From positions 1,178,001 to 1,242,000 of the forward strand of contig NZ_CP159578.1 in the NCBI RefSeq assembly GCF_040536835.1: DNA of 64,000 nucleotides, written 5' to 3'. The stretch is from Salinicola endophyticus. Lineage in GTDB: Bacteria > Pseudomonadota > Gammaproteobacteria > Pseudomonadales > Halomonadaceae. Under the pieces are notes generated by a model. It saw only the letters and a program-made list of their open reading frames with translations. It was not told where the DNA came from and made no database searches. Numbering within the stretch: the stretch's first letter is position 1; every line of letters starts with the position of its first letter. The position numbers and the translations under genes were made by a program. Positions 38,820-47,877 of this stretch are shown piece by piece.

Positions 38820-40415
38820 ATGACCACCTCTCAAGCCCCCCGCCAGGCAGCCCAGGACATCACCTCCCCCCAGGTATACAGCGACCTCAGCGCAGCCGAG
38901 CTGGTCGAGTTTGCCCTGGCCCGCGGCGAGGGCGTGCTGGCGGACAACGGCGCGCTGGTCGTGGAGACCGGTGCGCGCACGGGGCGCTCGACCCTCGATC
39001 GCTTCATCGTCGACGAGCCCTCGACCTCGGCGATGATCGAGTGGGGAGCGGTCAACCGTCCGATCGGCGCAGAGGTGTTCGATGCCCTGTGGGCGCGTGT
39101 CGAGGCGTACCTGGCCGCGCGCGAGCGCTTCGTCTCGTCGCTGCATGTCGGTGCCGACCCGCAGCACTACCTGCCGGTGCGCGTGGTGACCGAGCTGGCC
39201 TGGCAAGCGCTCTACTGCCGCAACCTGTTCGTGCGCCCCGCGGCCGATGTGGCCGAGACCCACGCCGCGGACAAGCCCGAGTGGACGCTGATGAGTGCGC
39301 CCGGTTTCGTCTGCGAGCCGGATCGTGACGGCACCCGCTCCGAGTCCACGGTGATGATCAATTTCGCCCAGCGCAAGGTACTGGTGGTGGGCATGCGCTA
39401 CGCCGGCGAAATGAAGAAGGCGATGTTTTCGGTGCAGAACTTCCTGCTGCCGGCCAAGGACGTGCTGCCGATGCACTGCAGCGCCAACGTCGGTGAAGAT
39501 GGCGAGACCACGCTGTTCTTCGGGCTCTCCGGCACCGGCAAAACGACTCTCTCCGCCGACCCCGAGCGCTATCTGATCGGTGACGACGAGCACGGCTGGG
39601 GCGAGGGCACGGTGTTCAACTTCGAAGGCGGCTGCTACGCCAAGACCATCGATCTGTCGCGTCAGAATGAGCCGATCATCTGGGATGCGATCCGCTTCGG
39701 CAGCGTGCTCGAGAACGTCAAGCTGGATGCGGTGCGGGTTCCCGATTACGCCGATGTCAGCCTGACCCAGAACGGGCGCGCCGCCTATCCGCTGGAGTTC
39801 GTCGACAAGCGGGTGATGGCCAACCGTGCCGGTGAGCCCAGCGCCATCGTCTTTCTGACCTGCGACATGAGTGGCGTGCTGCCGCCGGTGTCGCTGCTCT
39901 CCAAGGAAGCCGCTGCCTACCATTTTCTCTCCGGCTACACGGCCAAGGTCGGTTCCACCGAGATGGGCTCTACCAGCCAGCTCGAGGCGACTTTCTCGAC
40001 CTGCTTCGGCGCGCCGTTCTTCCCGCGCCCGGCGCATGAGTACGCCGAGCTGTTGATCAAACGCATCGAGGCCTTCGGCTCGCGTGTCTATCTGGTCAAT
40101 ACCGGCTGGAGCGGCGGCGCCTACGGTCAGGGTGGCAGCCGCTTCAGCATTCCCACCACTCGGGCGGTGATCGGCGCTATCCAGAGCGGTGCGCTGCGCG
40201 ATGTCGACACGCGTCACATCGAGGGGCTCAACCTCGAGGTGCCGGTGGCGGTGGAAGGTGTCGACGCCAAGCTGCTCGACCCCCGCGAGGCGTGGTCCGA
40301 TGCAGCGGCCTACGAGGCCCAGATGAATGCGCTGATCGACAAGTTCACCCACAACTTCGCCAAGTTCGACTGTGTCGATCCGGCGATCGTCGCCGCCGGC
40401 CCGCGCGCTATCTGA
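38820..40415 (+). CDS. pckA: Phosphoenolpyruvate carboxykinase (ATP)
   Basis: Gluconeogenic enzyme converting oxaloacetate and ATP to PEP, CO2 and ADP; 531 aa from the ATG at 38820. The P-loop [11 protein letters not shown], the metal-binding [20 protein letters not shown], and [10 protein letters not shown] with the substrate Arg are intact. An open frame reaches further upstream to 38718 but is not family sequence. It sits in the conserved nudE / hslR-hslO-pckA order. Confidence 0.96.
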   Translation: MTTSQAPRQAAQDITSPQVYSDLSAAELVEFALARGEGVLADNGALVVETGARTGRSTLDRFIVDEPSTSAMIEWGAVNRPIGAEVFDALWARVEAYLAARERFVSSLHVGADPQHYLPVRVVTELAWQALYCRNLFVRPAADVAETHAADKPEWTLMSAPGFVCEPDRDGTRSESTVMINFAQRKVLVVGMRYAGEMKKAMFSVQNFLLPAKDVLPMHCSANVGEDGETTLFFGLSGTGKTTLSADPERYLIGDDEHGWGEGTVFNFEGGCYAKTIDLSRQNEPIIWDAIRFGSVLENVKLDAVRVPDYADVSLTQNGRAAYPLEFVDKRVMANRAGEPSAIVFLTCDMSGVLPPVSLLSKEAAAYHFLSGYTAKVGSTEMGSTSQLEATFSTCFGAPFFPRPAHEYAELLIKRIEAFGSRVYLVNTGWSGGAYGQGGSRFSIPTTRAVIGAIQSGALRDVDTRHIEGLNLEVPVAVEGVDAKLLDPREAWSDAAAYEAQMNALIDKFTHNFAKFDCVDPAIVAAGPRAI

Positions 40416-40450
40416 ACTCACGCCGGCGGCGCTCGGCAGTGAACGCTCGT

Positions 40451-40480
40451 AAAGGGATGGCTGCGGCCATCCCTTTCCTG
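40451..40480 (+). terminator. Intrinsic terminator after pckA
   Basis: Perfect 10-bp stem AAAGGGATGG / CCATCCCTTT with a 6-nt loop, then CCTGTG. Confidence 0.72.
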
Positions 40481-40569
40481 TGTCAGGGTATCCGCCCAGC
40501 GGCGCGCAGTAGGAGCCGCTGGCGGCTGTGTGCTACCTTGGCGCGATCTTTTCAGCCGTGATGTGATTC

Positions 40570-42924
40570 ATGTCCAAGATGCAAACTGCAATCGTCTCCG
40601 CCATCGCCGAAGAACTCGGTGTCCGCCCGCAGCAGGTCGCCGCGGCCGTCGAACTGCTCGATGGCGGCGCCACGGTGCCGTTCGTGGCGCGCTATCGCAA
40701 GGAGGCCACCGGCGGGCTCGACGATGGTCAGCTGCGCACCCTTGAGGAGCGACTGCGCTATCTGCGCGAGATGGAAGAGCGCCGCAGCGCCATCGTCCAG
40801 GCGATCGAGGAGCAGGGCCAGATGAGCCCCGAGCTGCTCGGCGAGCTGATGGCGGCGACCACCAAGCAGCGTCTGGAAGATCTCTACCTACCGTATCGCA
40901 AGAAGCGCCGTACCAAGGCGCAGATCGCCCGCGAAGCGGGTCTCGAGCCGCTGGCCGAGCGCCTGCTGGCCGAGCCCGGACTGACCCCGGAAACCGAGGC
41001 AGCGGCCTATCTCGATAGCGCCACCGGCGAGTCGCGCGGTATCGAGGACGCCAAGGCGGCACTCGACGGCGCCAAGCAGATTCTGATGGAACGCTTCAGC
41101 GAAGAGGCCGAGCTGGTCGGCCGCCTGCGCGAGCGGCTGTGGGAGGAGGGGCAACTGCGCGCGCGGGTGGTCAAGGGCAAGGAGCAGGAGGGGGCCAAGT
41201 TCTCCGACTACTTCGAGCATGACGAGGGGCTGGCCAAGACGCCCTCGCACCGGGCGCTGGCCATGTTCCGCGGGCGCAACGAGGGCGTACTGGCGCTGAC
41301 CCTGGTCATGCCCGGGGAGGACGAGGCGCCGATCCACCCGGCGGAGGTGGCGATCGCTCGCCATGTCGGTATCGATCTGGGGGCCGAGCTGCCGGCCTCG
41401 CGCTGGCTGCGCGAGGTGGTGCGCTGGACCTGGCGGGTCAAGCTCTACACTCACCTCGAGACCGAGCTGATGGGGCGTCTGCGTGAGGGTGCCGAGCAGG
41501 AGGCGATCGAGGTATTCGCCGCCAACCTCAAGGATCTGCTGCTGGCCTCGCCGGCGGGACCCAAGGCGACGCTGGCTCTCGACCCCGGTCTGCGCACCGG
41601 CTGCAAGGTGGCGGTGGTGGATGCCACCGGGCGGTTCCTCGAGCACGCGGTGGTCTATCCACACGCGCCGCAGAAGCAGTGGGATGCGGCGCTGGCGACC
41701 CTCGCCCAGCTGGTCGAGCGCCACGACGTGGCGCTGGTGGCGATCGGTAACGGCACCGCCAGCCGCGAGACCGACAAGCTGGCGGCCGAGCTGGTCAAGC
41801 GCGTGGCGCCGCGGCCGCTGGCCAAGGTGATGGTCAGCGAGGCCGGGGCCTCGGTCTACTCCGCCTCGGAGCTGGCGGCCAAGGAGTTTCCGGCGCTGGA
41901 TGTCTCGATCCGCGGTGCGGTGTCGATCGCACGCCGGCTGCAGGACCCGCTGGCGGAGCTGGTCAAGATCGATCCCAAGTCGATCGGGGTCGGCCAGTAC
42001 CAGCACGATGTCTCTCAGCTGCGTCTGTCGCGCAGCCTGGAGGCGGTGGTCGAGGATTGCGTCAACGCCGTGGGTGTGGATCTCAACATGGCCTCCAGCG
42101 CGCTGCTGTCGCGGGTCTCGGGCTTGAGCCCGATGCTCGCCGAGAATATCGTCGCACGGCGTGACCGCGAGGGCGCGTTCCGCAGCCGGCGCGAGCTGCT
42201 CGAGGTCGAGCGCCTGGGGCCCAAGACCTTCGAGCAGTGCGCCGGGTTCCTGCGCATCATGGGCGGTGACAACCCGCTGGATGCCAGCGCCGTGCACCCG
42301 GAGGCTTACCCGCTGGTGGCGCGCATCGCCGAGCGCAACGGGCGCCAGCTCGCCGGGCTGGTCGGCGACAGCCAGTATCTCAAGTCGCTCAAGCCCGCCG
42401 ACTACGTCGACGATCACTTCGGTGTGCCGACCGTCATCGACATCCTCAAGGAGCTCGACAAGCCGGGGCGCGATCCGCGTCCCGAGTTCAAGGCGGCAAG
42501 CTTCCGTGAGGGGGTGGAGAAGCTCTCCGATCTCAAGCCGGGCATGCTGCTCGAGGGCGTAGTCACCAACGTCACCCACTTCGGTGCCTTCGTCGATGTC
42601 GGCGTGCACCAGGATGGGCTGGTGCATATCTCGGCGCTGGCCGAGAAGTTCGTCGAGGACCCGCGCCAGGTGGTCAAGGCCGGGGATATCGTCAAGGTCA
42701 AGGTGATGGAAGTGGACCTGCCGCGTCAGCGGATCGGGCTATCGATGCGTCTTGGCGATGAGCCCGGTGCCCAGCGCGAGCGCCAGCCCGGGGGCGGGCG
42801 CGGCGAGCAGCGCCAGCGTGGCAAGCCGCAGCGCAGCGGCCGCGGCGGCGGTCAGGGCCAGGCTCAGAACCCGGGCATGGGCGCGCTGGGCGAGGCGCTG
42901 CTGAAAGCGCAGAAGCGTCGCTGA
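40570..42924 (+). CDS. tex: Tex family transcription accessory / RNA-binding protein
   Basis: Nucleic-acid-binding protein of 784 aa. An N-terminal helical Tex domain contains [21 protein letters not shown] YqgF-like RNase-H fold follows with [17 protein letters not shown], then helix-hairpin-helix repeats ([27 protein letters not shown] with [12 protein letters not shown] before it). A C-terminal S1 domain begins at [21 protein letters not shown]. The last 45 residues form a Gly/Arg/Gln-rich tail. Homologues affect toxin expression and transcription; the precise role is unsettled. Confidence 0.95.
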   Translation: MSKMQTAIVSAIAEELGVRPQQVAAAVELLDGGATVPFVARYRKEATGGLDDGQLRTLEERLRYLREMEERRSAIVQAIEEQGQMSPELLGELMAATTKQRLEDLYLPYRKKRRTKAQIAREAGLEPLAERLLAEPGLTPETEAAAYLDSATGESRGIEDAKAALDGAKQILMERFSEEAELVGRLRERLWEEGQLRARVVKGKEQEGAKFSDYFEHDEGLAKTPSHRALAMFRGRNEGVLALTLVMPGEDEAPIHPAEVAIARHVGIDLGAELPASRWLREVVRWTWRVKLYTHLETELMGRLREGAEQEAIEVFAANLKDLLLASPAGPKATLALDPGLRTGCKVAVVDATGRFLEHAVVYPHAPQKQWDAALATLAQLVERHDVALVAIGNGTASRETDKLAAELVKRVAPRPLAKVMVSEAGASVYSASELAAKEFPALDVSIRGAVSIARRLQDPLAELVKIDPKSIGVGQYQHDVSQLRLSRSLEAVVEDCVNAVGVDLNMASSALLSRVSGLSPMLAENIVARRDREGAFRSRRELLEVERLGPKTFEQCAGFLRIMGGDNPLDASAVHPEAYPLVARIAERNGRQLAGLVGDSQYLKSLKPADYVDDHFGVPTVIDILKELDKPGRDPRPEFKAASFREGVEKLSDLKPGMLLEGVVTNVTHFGAFVDVGVHQDGLVHISALAEKFVEDPRQVVKAGDIVKVKVMEVDLPRQRIGLSMRLGDEPGAQRERQPGGGRGEQRQRGKPQRSGRGGGQGQAQNPGMGALGEALLKAQKRR

Positions 42925-43058
42925 CGAAGTCGTTAGCCTTGAAAGCGCTATCGCCGACTCCATAATGGGGTTTTGCTCGCGACGTATCGCTGCCGGCGGC
43001 CTGTGAGGGCCACCGACAGCGATGCACGGACAACGGGAGAGGCATCTCTCCCCATCGG

Positions 43059-44687
43059 ATGAAGGTGTTGCGCGTGTCTGATCAACTCGCCACGAACGTC
43101 GACCGGCTGATGACGCCGGCACGCAAAGGATTGCTTGGTCGTCTGCGGCGAGGCATCGAGAAAGAGGGGCTGCGGGTCGATGGCGAGGGTCGCATCGTGC
43201 CCACCCCGCACCCCTACGCGTTGGGCTCCAAGCTGACTCATCCGCATATCACCACCGACTATTCGGAAGCGCTGCTCGAGTACATCACCCCGGTTTACTG
43301 CCGGCCGGCGGACGCGTTGGCATTTCTCGGCGACCTGCTGCGCTTCAGCTATCGCCACCTGGGGGAAGAGTGGATCTGGCCGGCGAGCATGCCCTCGAGG
43401 CTGGCGGGCAACGAGAGCGTGCCGATCGCCGACTACGGCACCTCCAACGTCGGCACCATGAAGCACGTCTACCGCAAGGGGCTGGATCTGCGCTACGGCC
43501 GTATCATGCAGTCGATCGCCGGGATCCACTACAACGTCTCGCTGCCGGAGGACATCTGGCCGCTGCTGCAATCGCTGGAGGGTCGCGAGGCGGAGTCGCC
43601 CAAGGGTTACCGCTCGGCGCGCTACTTCGATCTGATCCGCAACTTCCGCCGCAACAGCTGGCTGCTGCTCTACCTGTTCGGCGCCTCGCCGGCGCTGGAT
43701 CGCAGCTTCCTCGGTGCTGCCGGCCTGGACGGGCGCTGCGACAAGCTGAAGCCGTGGCAGGGAGACGGCGAGACGCTCTACGCGCCCTATGCCACCAGCC
43801 TGCGCATGTCCGATCTGGGCTACCAGAACAAGGTGCAGTCGCAGCTCAAGATCTGTTTCAACTCGCTCTCCAATTATGTCGGCACGCTGCGCCACGCGAT
43901 CTCCACCGAGTGGCCGGACTACCAGCGCCTGGGGGTAGAGGAGGGCGGCGAATGGCACCAGCTGAGCGCCAGCATCCTGCAGATCGAGAACGAGTACTAC
44001 AGCGATATCCGGCCCAAGCGGGTGGCGCGCCACGACGAGACGCCGACCCAGGCGCTGGAGGCGCGTGGCGTGGAGTACATCGAGGTGCGCTGTCTCGATC
44101 TCAACCCCTTCCTGCCGCTGGGCATCGACGAGCCGCAGATGCGTTTCATCGATACCTTCCTGCTCTGGTGTCTGCTCTCCGAGAGCCCGTGGATCCCCGA
44201 TGAGGAGTGCGACCGTCTCGACGACAATCGCCGCCTGGTGGTCGAGCGCGGCCGCGATCCGGCACTGCGCCTGCAGGTGGGCGAACGCCAGGTGCCGCTG
44301 GCCGAGCGGGGGCATGAGATCATCGCTGGGATGCGTCAGGTCGCGTCGCTGCTCGATACCATCGAAGGCTCGGAGCTGCACCTGGCCGCGGTGGAGTCGC
44401 TGGCGACCCGGCTCGACGATCCCGAGACGACCCCGTCGGCGCGCATGCTGCGCGAACTCGAGGCACATGGCGGCGAGTGGGCCGATTTCATGACCGATCT
44501 GGCCCGGCGTCAGGCCGAAGCGTGGCGCACCACGCCGATGGACGCGGCACGGGCGTCGCTGTTCGACGAGCTGGTGGCGACCTCGCATCAGCAGCAGCAC
44601 GATATCGAGGCGGAGGATCGGGTCTCGTTTGCCCAGTTCATCGCCGACTATTTTGCCCGCGCACGGGAACCGCGCCCGGCGGCGTGA
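43059..44687 (+). CDS. gshA: Glutamate-cysteine ligase
   Basis: First step of glutathione synthesis, 542 aa, type 1 (proteobacterial) family. RRGIEKEGLRV opens the ATP-binding region. LTHPHITTDYSEALLEYITP, GLDLRYGRIMQSIAGIHYNVSLP and EYIEVRCLDLNPFLPLGID are hallmark segments. The start could also be a GTG at 43074, which has GAAGGTG upstream; the ATG at 43059 is kept. The dsbB and rsd genes follow on the same strand. Confidence 0.95.
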   Translation: MKVLRVSDQLATNVDRLMTPARKGLLGRLRRGIEKEGLRVDGEGRIVPTPHPYALGSKLTHPHITTDYSEALLEYITPVYCRPADALAFLGDLLRFSYRHLGEEWIWPASMPSRLAGNESVPIADYGTSNVGTMKHVYRKGLDLRYGRIMQSIAGIHYNVSLPEDIWPLLQSLEGREAESPKGYRSARYFDLIRNFRRNSWLLLYLFGASPALDRSFLGAAGLDGRCDKLKPWQGDGETLYAPYATSLRMSDLGYQNKVQSQLKICFNSLSNYVGTLRHAISTEWPDYQRLGVEEGGEWHQLSASILQIENEYYSDIRPKRVARHDETPTQALEARGVEYIEVRCLDLNPFLPLGIDEPQMRFIDTFLLWCLLSESPWIPDEECDRLDDNRRLVVERGRDPALRLQVGERQVPLAERGHEIIAGMRQVASLLDTIEGSELHLAAVESLATRLDDPETTPSARMLRELEAHGGEWADFMTDLARRQAEAWRTTPMDAARASLFDELVATSHQQQHDIEAEDRVSFAQFIADYFARAREPRPAA

Positions 44688-44759
44688 GTCCATAAGGCCT
44701 GGCGTGCCCGTCGGGTAGCGGCGGGTGCGAGCAGGATCAATATCGAGGACATCGAGACT

Positions 44760-45305
44760 ATGCAGATCAAGCGGTGGGCGGCGCAGGCGAGCGCGCGCCA
44801 GTGGTGTGGGCTGGGACTGGCGATGTGCTGCCTGATGATGGCAGTGGCGCTCTATCTGCAGTATGGCGTTGGCCTGGAGCCGTGCCCGCTGTGCATCTTC
44901 CAGCGCGTGGCGGTGATCATTGCCGGCTGCGTCTTCCTGGTCGGCCTTTTGCACAATCCGCGCCGTCGCGGTGCCATCGTCTACGGCGTGCTGGCGCTGC
45001 TGGCGGTGGCCGGCGGCATCATCGTCGCCGGGCGCCACGTCTGGCTGCAGACGCTACCTCCGGATAGTGTGCCGAGCTGTGGACCTGGCTTAGACTACAT
45101 GCTCGGCGCGCTGCCGCTGTGGGACGTGATGTCCCGCGTGCTCTCCGGATCGGGCGAGTGCGCCGCGGTGGAAGGCGCGCTGTGGGGCGTGACGCTGCCC
45201 CAGTGGACACTGCTGGGCTTCGCGATCATGGCGCTGATACCGCTGGCGATGATCGTCGCCCGCCTGCGCGGCGAGACGGCGACGCAACCGGCGACCGCGG
45301 CCTGA
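44760..45305 (+). CDS. dsbB: Disulfide bond formation protein DsbB
   Basis: Inner-membrane quinone reductase that reoxidises DsbA, 181 aa with four membrane segments. The first redox pair is CPLC near residue 41. The second pair is formed by cysteines in VPSCGPGL and GSGECAAV in the second periplasmic loop. The conserved FQRV Arg after the first pair is present. Partner dsbA is not in the window. Confidence 0.94.
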   Translation: MQIKRWAAQASARQWCGLGLAMCCLMMAVALYLQYGVGLEPCPLCIFQRVAVIIAGCVFLVGLLHNPRRRGAIVYGVLALLAVAGGIIVAGRHVWLQTLPPDSVPSCGPGLDYMLGALPLWDVMSRVLSGSGECAAVEGALWGVTLPQWTLLGFAIMALIPLAMIVARLRGETATQPATAA

Positions 45306-45335
45306 GCGCCGGCCTGCCAAGCAAGGAGATGATAC

Positions 45336-45848
45336 ATGCTGGAGCACTGCAAGACGGCGCAGGAGCGCTGGGGCGGGGTCCATTCGCTGATCGATCGCTG
45401 GCTCGAGCAGCGCTACGACATGCTGGTGACCCTGGTCGACCTGCGCGAGGTGTGCGAAAGCGATCTCGATGCGGTCACCAAGGCGCGTATCGATGCCTTC
45501 AGCGAAGCGCTGATGGACTACATCAGCGCCGGTCACTTCGAGATCTACCCGCAGCTGCGCGAGGAGGCGAAGGCCTTCGATGACCACGAGGCGCTGGCGC
45601 TGGCCGACGAGCTGCTGGCGCGGGTCGAGGACTCGACCCAGCTAGTGCTCGATTTCGACAACGACTACGCCACGCCGACGCGCTGTCAGCACCACACCGC
45701 GCGCCTGCCGGCATGGCTCGAGCGCCTGGGTGCGGGGCTGGTGGAGCGTTTCGGCCTCGAAGATCAATTGATCGCCCGGGTCCATGCGGTGCACGCACCG
45801 AATGGCGAGTCGACGGGCCAGCGTCAGGCCAACCCCGTCTCCTCCTGA
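45336..45848 (+). CDS. rsd: Rsd/AlgQ family anti-sigma-70 factor
   Basis: Helical regulator that binds region 4 of RpoD, 170 aa. LEHCKTAQERWGGVHSLIDRWLEQR is the family's first helix; FSEALMDYISAGHFEIYPQLREEA marks the central part. Called AlgQ in Pseudomonas, where it affects alginate, and Rsd in enterics. AAGGAG precedes the ATG. It lies 30 bp after dsbB, a neighbourhood also known from Pseudomonas. Confidence 0.92.
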   Translation: MLEHCKTAQERWGGVHSLIDRWLEQRYDMLVTLVDLREVCESDLDAVTKARIDAFSEALMDYISAGHFEIYPQLREEAKAFDDHEALALADELLARVEDSTQLVLDFDNDYATPTRCQHHTARLPAWLERLGAGLVERFGLEDQLIARVHAVHAPNGESTGQRQANPVSS

Positions 45849-46150
45849 ATCGCGCTGTTGCGCCCGTCCTCGACTGCTGGCCGGGCGCTCCGATTCTCAC
45901 TAGTCATCTCCGCTAGGGGCGCTGGCTGCCGTCGGCGCCTGCCAGATCGGTTTTCCGGGGTCTCTCAATGCCGCGGCCTGGCTCTTGGACATGAGCCGTG
46001 GGTGCGGCGCCCGAGGCGGTCGGTCGAATCGCGTTCGATGATCGGTTGTCTCGCCTGCTCGGTTCTCTTCCCTCGATTTGACCCCTGGGTCCACCTTCCC
46101 GGTCTCGCTTCTCGGCTACCCCTCGGTTCTTACTCCTCGGCTTTTGCCCT
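45849..46150. other. 302-bp convergent intergenic region, no gene seen
   Basis: Lies between rsd (plus) and the HAD hydrolase gene (minus). No clear T-tailed hairpin was found for either gene. The minus strand carries several CCGAG / GGA-containing short repeats just after the HAD stop (46090-46145), with no obvious unit length. Confidence 0.4.
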
Positions 46151-46810
46151 TCAGTCGCGCAGGGTGATCACGCGCCAGCCTTGCTCCTCGGCCAGGCTAC
46201 GCAGAGCGTCGTCGGGGTCGACCGCCACCGGGTTGGGGACTTTCTCGAGCAGAAAGCGATCGTTGATCGAATCGCTGTAGAACCAGGCATCATCCAGGGT
46301 CAGCGCGGGCTGCTCCTCGAGCCACTGCTCGAGCCTTGTCACCTTGCCTTCACGATAGCTGGGGATGCCGGCCACGCGTCCGGTGTAGCGCTTGCCGTCG
46401 CGTTCGGGCTCGATCGCGATCAGATCGTCGACGCCCAGGCGCCGGGCGATGGGCCCGGTAATGAAGCGGTTGGTGGCGGTGATGATCAGCAGATGGTCGC
46501 CGCGCTGGCGGTGCCAGGCGAGCAGCTCCTCGGCCTGGGGCAGCACGTGGGGCTCGATCTTGCACGCCATGAACTGCTGGTGCCAGGCGTTGAGCTGCTC
46601 TTCGCTGTGCCGGGTCAGCGGCTCGAGCGCCATTGCCAGGTAGGCCATGATATCGAGCTGCCCCGCCTGATAGTCCCGCAGGTACTTATCGTTGGCCTGG
46701 CGGTAGGCATCGCCGTCGACCGCGCCCTGCTCGATGAGAAACTCGCCCCAGGCGTGGTCGCTGTCGCAGCTGATCAAAGTGTTATCGAGATCGAAAATGG
46801 CCAGACTCAA
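46151..46810 (-). CDS. HAD-IB family phosphatase (SerB-like)
   Basis: Small phosphatase of 219 aa. Motif I is AIFDLDNTL at the N-terminus, motif III and IV include GKVTRLEQWL and YSDSINDRFLLEKV. The likely start is a TTG at 46810 with GGGAG 7 nt upstream, because the protein's conserved sequence begins right there; longer versions reaching 46933 have no support. It is divergent from rppH, as in Pseudomonas. Substrate unknown: phosphoserine-like or phosphocholine-like esters are family options. Confidence 0.85.
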   Translation of the reverse strand: MSLAIFDLDNTLISCDSDHAWGEFLIEQGAVDGDAYRQANDKYLRDYQAGQLDIMAYLAMALEPLTRHSEEQLNAWHQQFMACKIEPHVLPQAEELLAWHRQRGDHLLIITATNRFITGPIARRLGVDDLIAIEPERDGKRYTGRVAGIPSYREGKVTRLEQWLEEQPALTLDDAWFYSDSINDRFLLEKVPNPVAVDPDDALRSLAEEQGWRVITLRD

Positions 46811-47236
46811 GGTTGGCTCCCGGTAAGTGGCGATGATGTGAGGATGACATGACGGTCGGGTCGCGCTGGCGACGCCGGGCAGTATCGCAAACTCCCCGAC
46901 ACTTGCCCATGCCGGGGCCGGGCGCGTGCGCATCTCTGGCGGTCGGCGTCAGGACGCTGGCCAGGGCTTTTGCCCAGTACGCTTAGCGGGTGTCTACAAA
47001 ATGCCTGCGCTCGACAATACGGCGTTGAAATCGACCTCGTACGCGAGCCCGGTCAAAATACTCATTTACCCTTGTAAACTGGAACGCCAGCCCGGTCCTT
47101 TCTTCGGCCGATTTCGCCTTAGCTACGCGCCCCGGTCTTGCCTTCGCTCGTCGAATTTGTAAACACCCTCTTATTGATGCGCTTTCTCGCTTTGTGGAAG
47201 AATGGTTTCAACGACAATTGAGTTAAGGTGAACTCC
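46811..47236. promoter_or_regulatory. 426-bp divergent region between the HAD gene and rppH
   Basis: Holds promoters for both genes and a 181-bp element with terminal inverted repeats (46988-47168). AAGG at 47225-47228 is the ribosome-binding site that selects the GTG start at 47237. A short open frame through the element (ending near 47162) lacks a ribosome-binding site and codon bias and is not called a gene. Confidence 0.5.
46988..47168. repeat. 181-bp element with terminal inverted repeats (MITE-like)
   Basis: The left end GGGTGTCTACAAAAT and the right end, read on the other strand, GGGTGTTTACAAATT, match at 13 of 15 positions. The interior is less GC-rich than its surroundings and has two copies of AGCCCGGTC. 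No clear target-site duplication is visible and it encodes no transposase. It may be a miniature inverted-repeat element or a conserved repetitive extragenic sequence. Confidence 0.5.
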
Positions 47237-47731
47237 GTGATAGACGCCGATGGCTTTCGGCCGAACGTTGGCATCATCATCGCCAACTGTGACGGCCAAC
47301 TGCTCTGGGCGCGTCGGGCGGGTCAGGAAGCATGGCAATTTCCGCAAGGCGGTATCAAGGCCCATGAGTCACCGCAGCAGGCACTCTTCCGCGAGCTGGA
47401 GGAGGAGATTGGGTTGAAGTCCCATGATGTCGATGTGGTGGCCTGTACGCGAGGATGGCTACGTTACCGACTCCCACGGCGCATGGTGAGAACGCACTCG
47501 AAGCCGCTGTGCATTGGCCAGAAGCAGAAGTGGTTTCTGCTGAAGATCCGCTGCCATGACAGCCGAGTCTGCGTCGACAGCACGCCCAAACCGGAATTCG
47601 ACGGCTGGCGCTGGGTCAGTTACTGGTATCCTCTGGGGCAGGTGGTCTCGTTCAAGCGCGAGGTCTACCGCCGCGCCCTGCGCGAACTGGCACCGGACTT
47701 TCATCGTCTGGCGCTGGACGAGGTGACCTGA
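47237..47731 (+). CDS. rppH: RNA pyrophosphohydrolase RppH
   Basis: Nudix enzyme that removes pyrophosphate from 5' triphosphate mRNA ends to start decay, 164 aa. [15 protein letters not shown] matches the start of E. coli RppH, which selects the GTG at 47237 over another GTG at 47228. The Nudix box begins at [52 protein letters not shown] (here with PKPEFDG) is a family signature. Confidence 0.95.
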   Translation: MIDADGFRPNVGIIIANCDGQLLWARRAGQEAWQFPQGGIKAHESPQQALFRELEEEIGLKSHDVDVVACTRGWLRYRLPRRMVRTHSKPLCIGQKQKWFLLKIRCHDSRVCVDSTPKPEFDGWRWVSYWYPLGQVVSFKREVYRRALRELAPDFHRLALDEVT

Positions 47732-47877
47732 CAGCGAGTTGATCCGAGCGCAGGTAGTTGTCGTATCAGGTAGCTTTCGTATAAGAGCCTAGCCCGCGCG
47801 AACACCATGGCGGCCCAGCATTAGCGGGCCGTCTCGATGCCACCACGAGGATCGCCTCGCAGACAAGAAAAAGGCCC

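Noticed and set aside
38562..40421. A 619-codon frame antisense to pckA
   Set aside because: Shadow of pckA; the plus-strand gene has intact catalytic motifs and a ribosome-binding site.
46090..46150. GGA-rich RsmZ/CsrB-like small RNA on the minus strand after the HAD gene
   Set aside because: A few GGA motifs occur but no series of stem-loops presenting them and no separate promoter or terminator.
46926..47162. A 78-codon open frame through the inverted-repeat element
   Set aside because: No ribosome-binding site, no codon bias, and it runs from unique sequence into the repeat; the DNA repeat explains it better.
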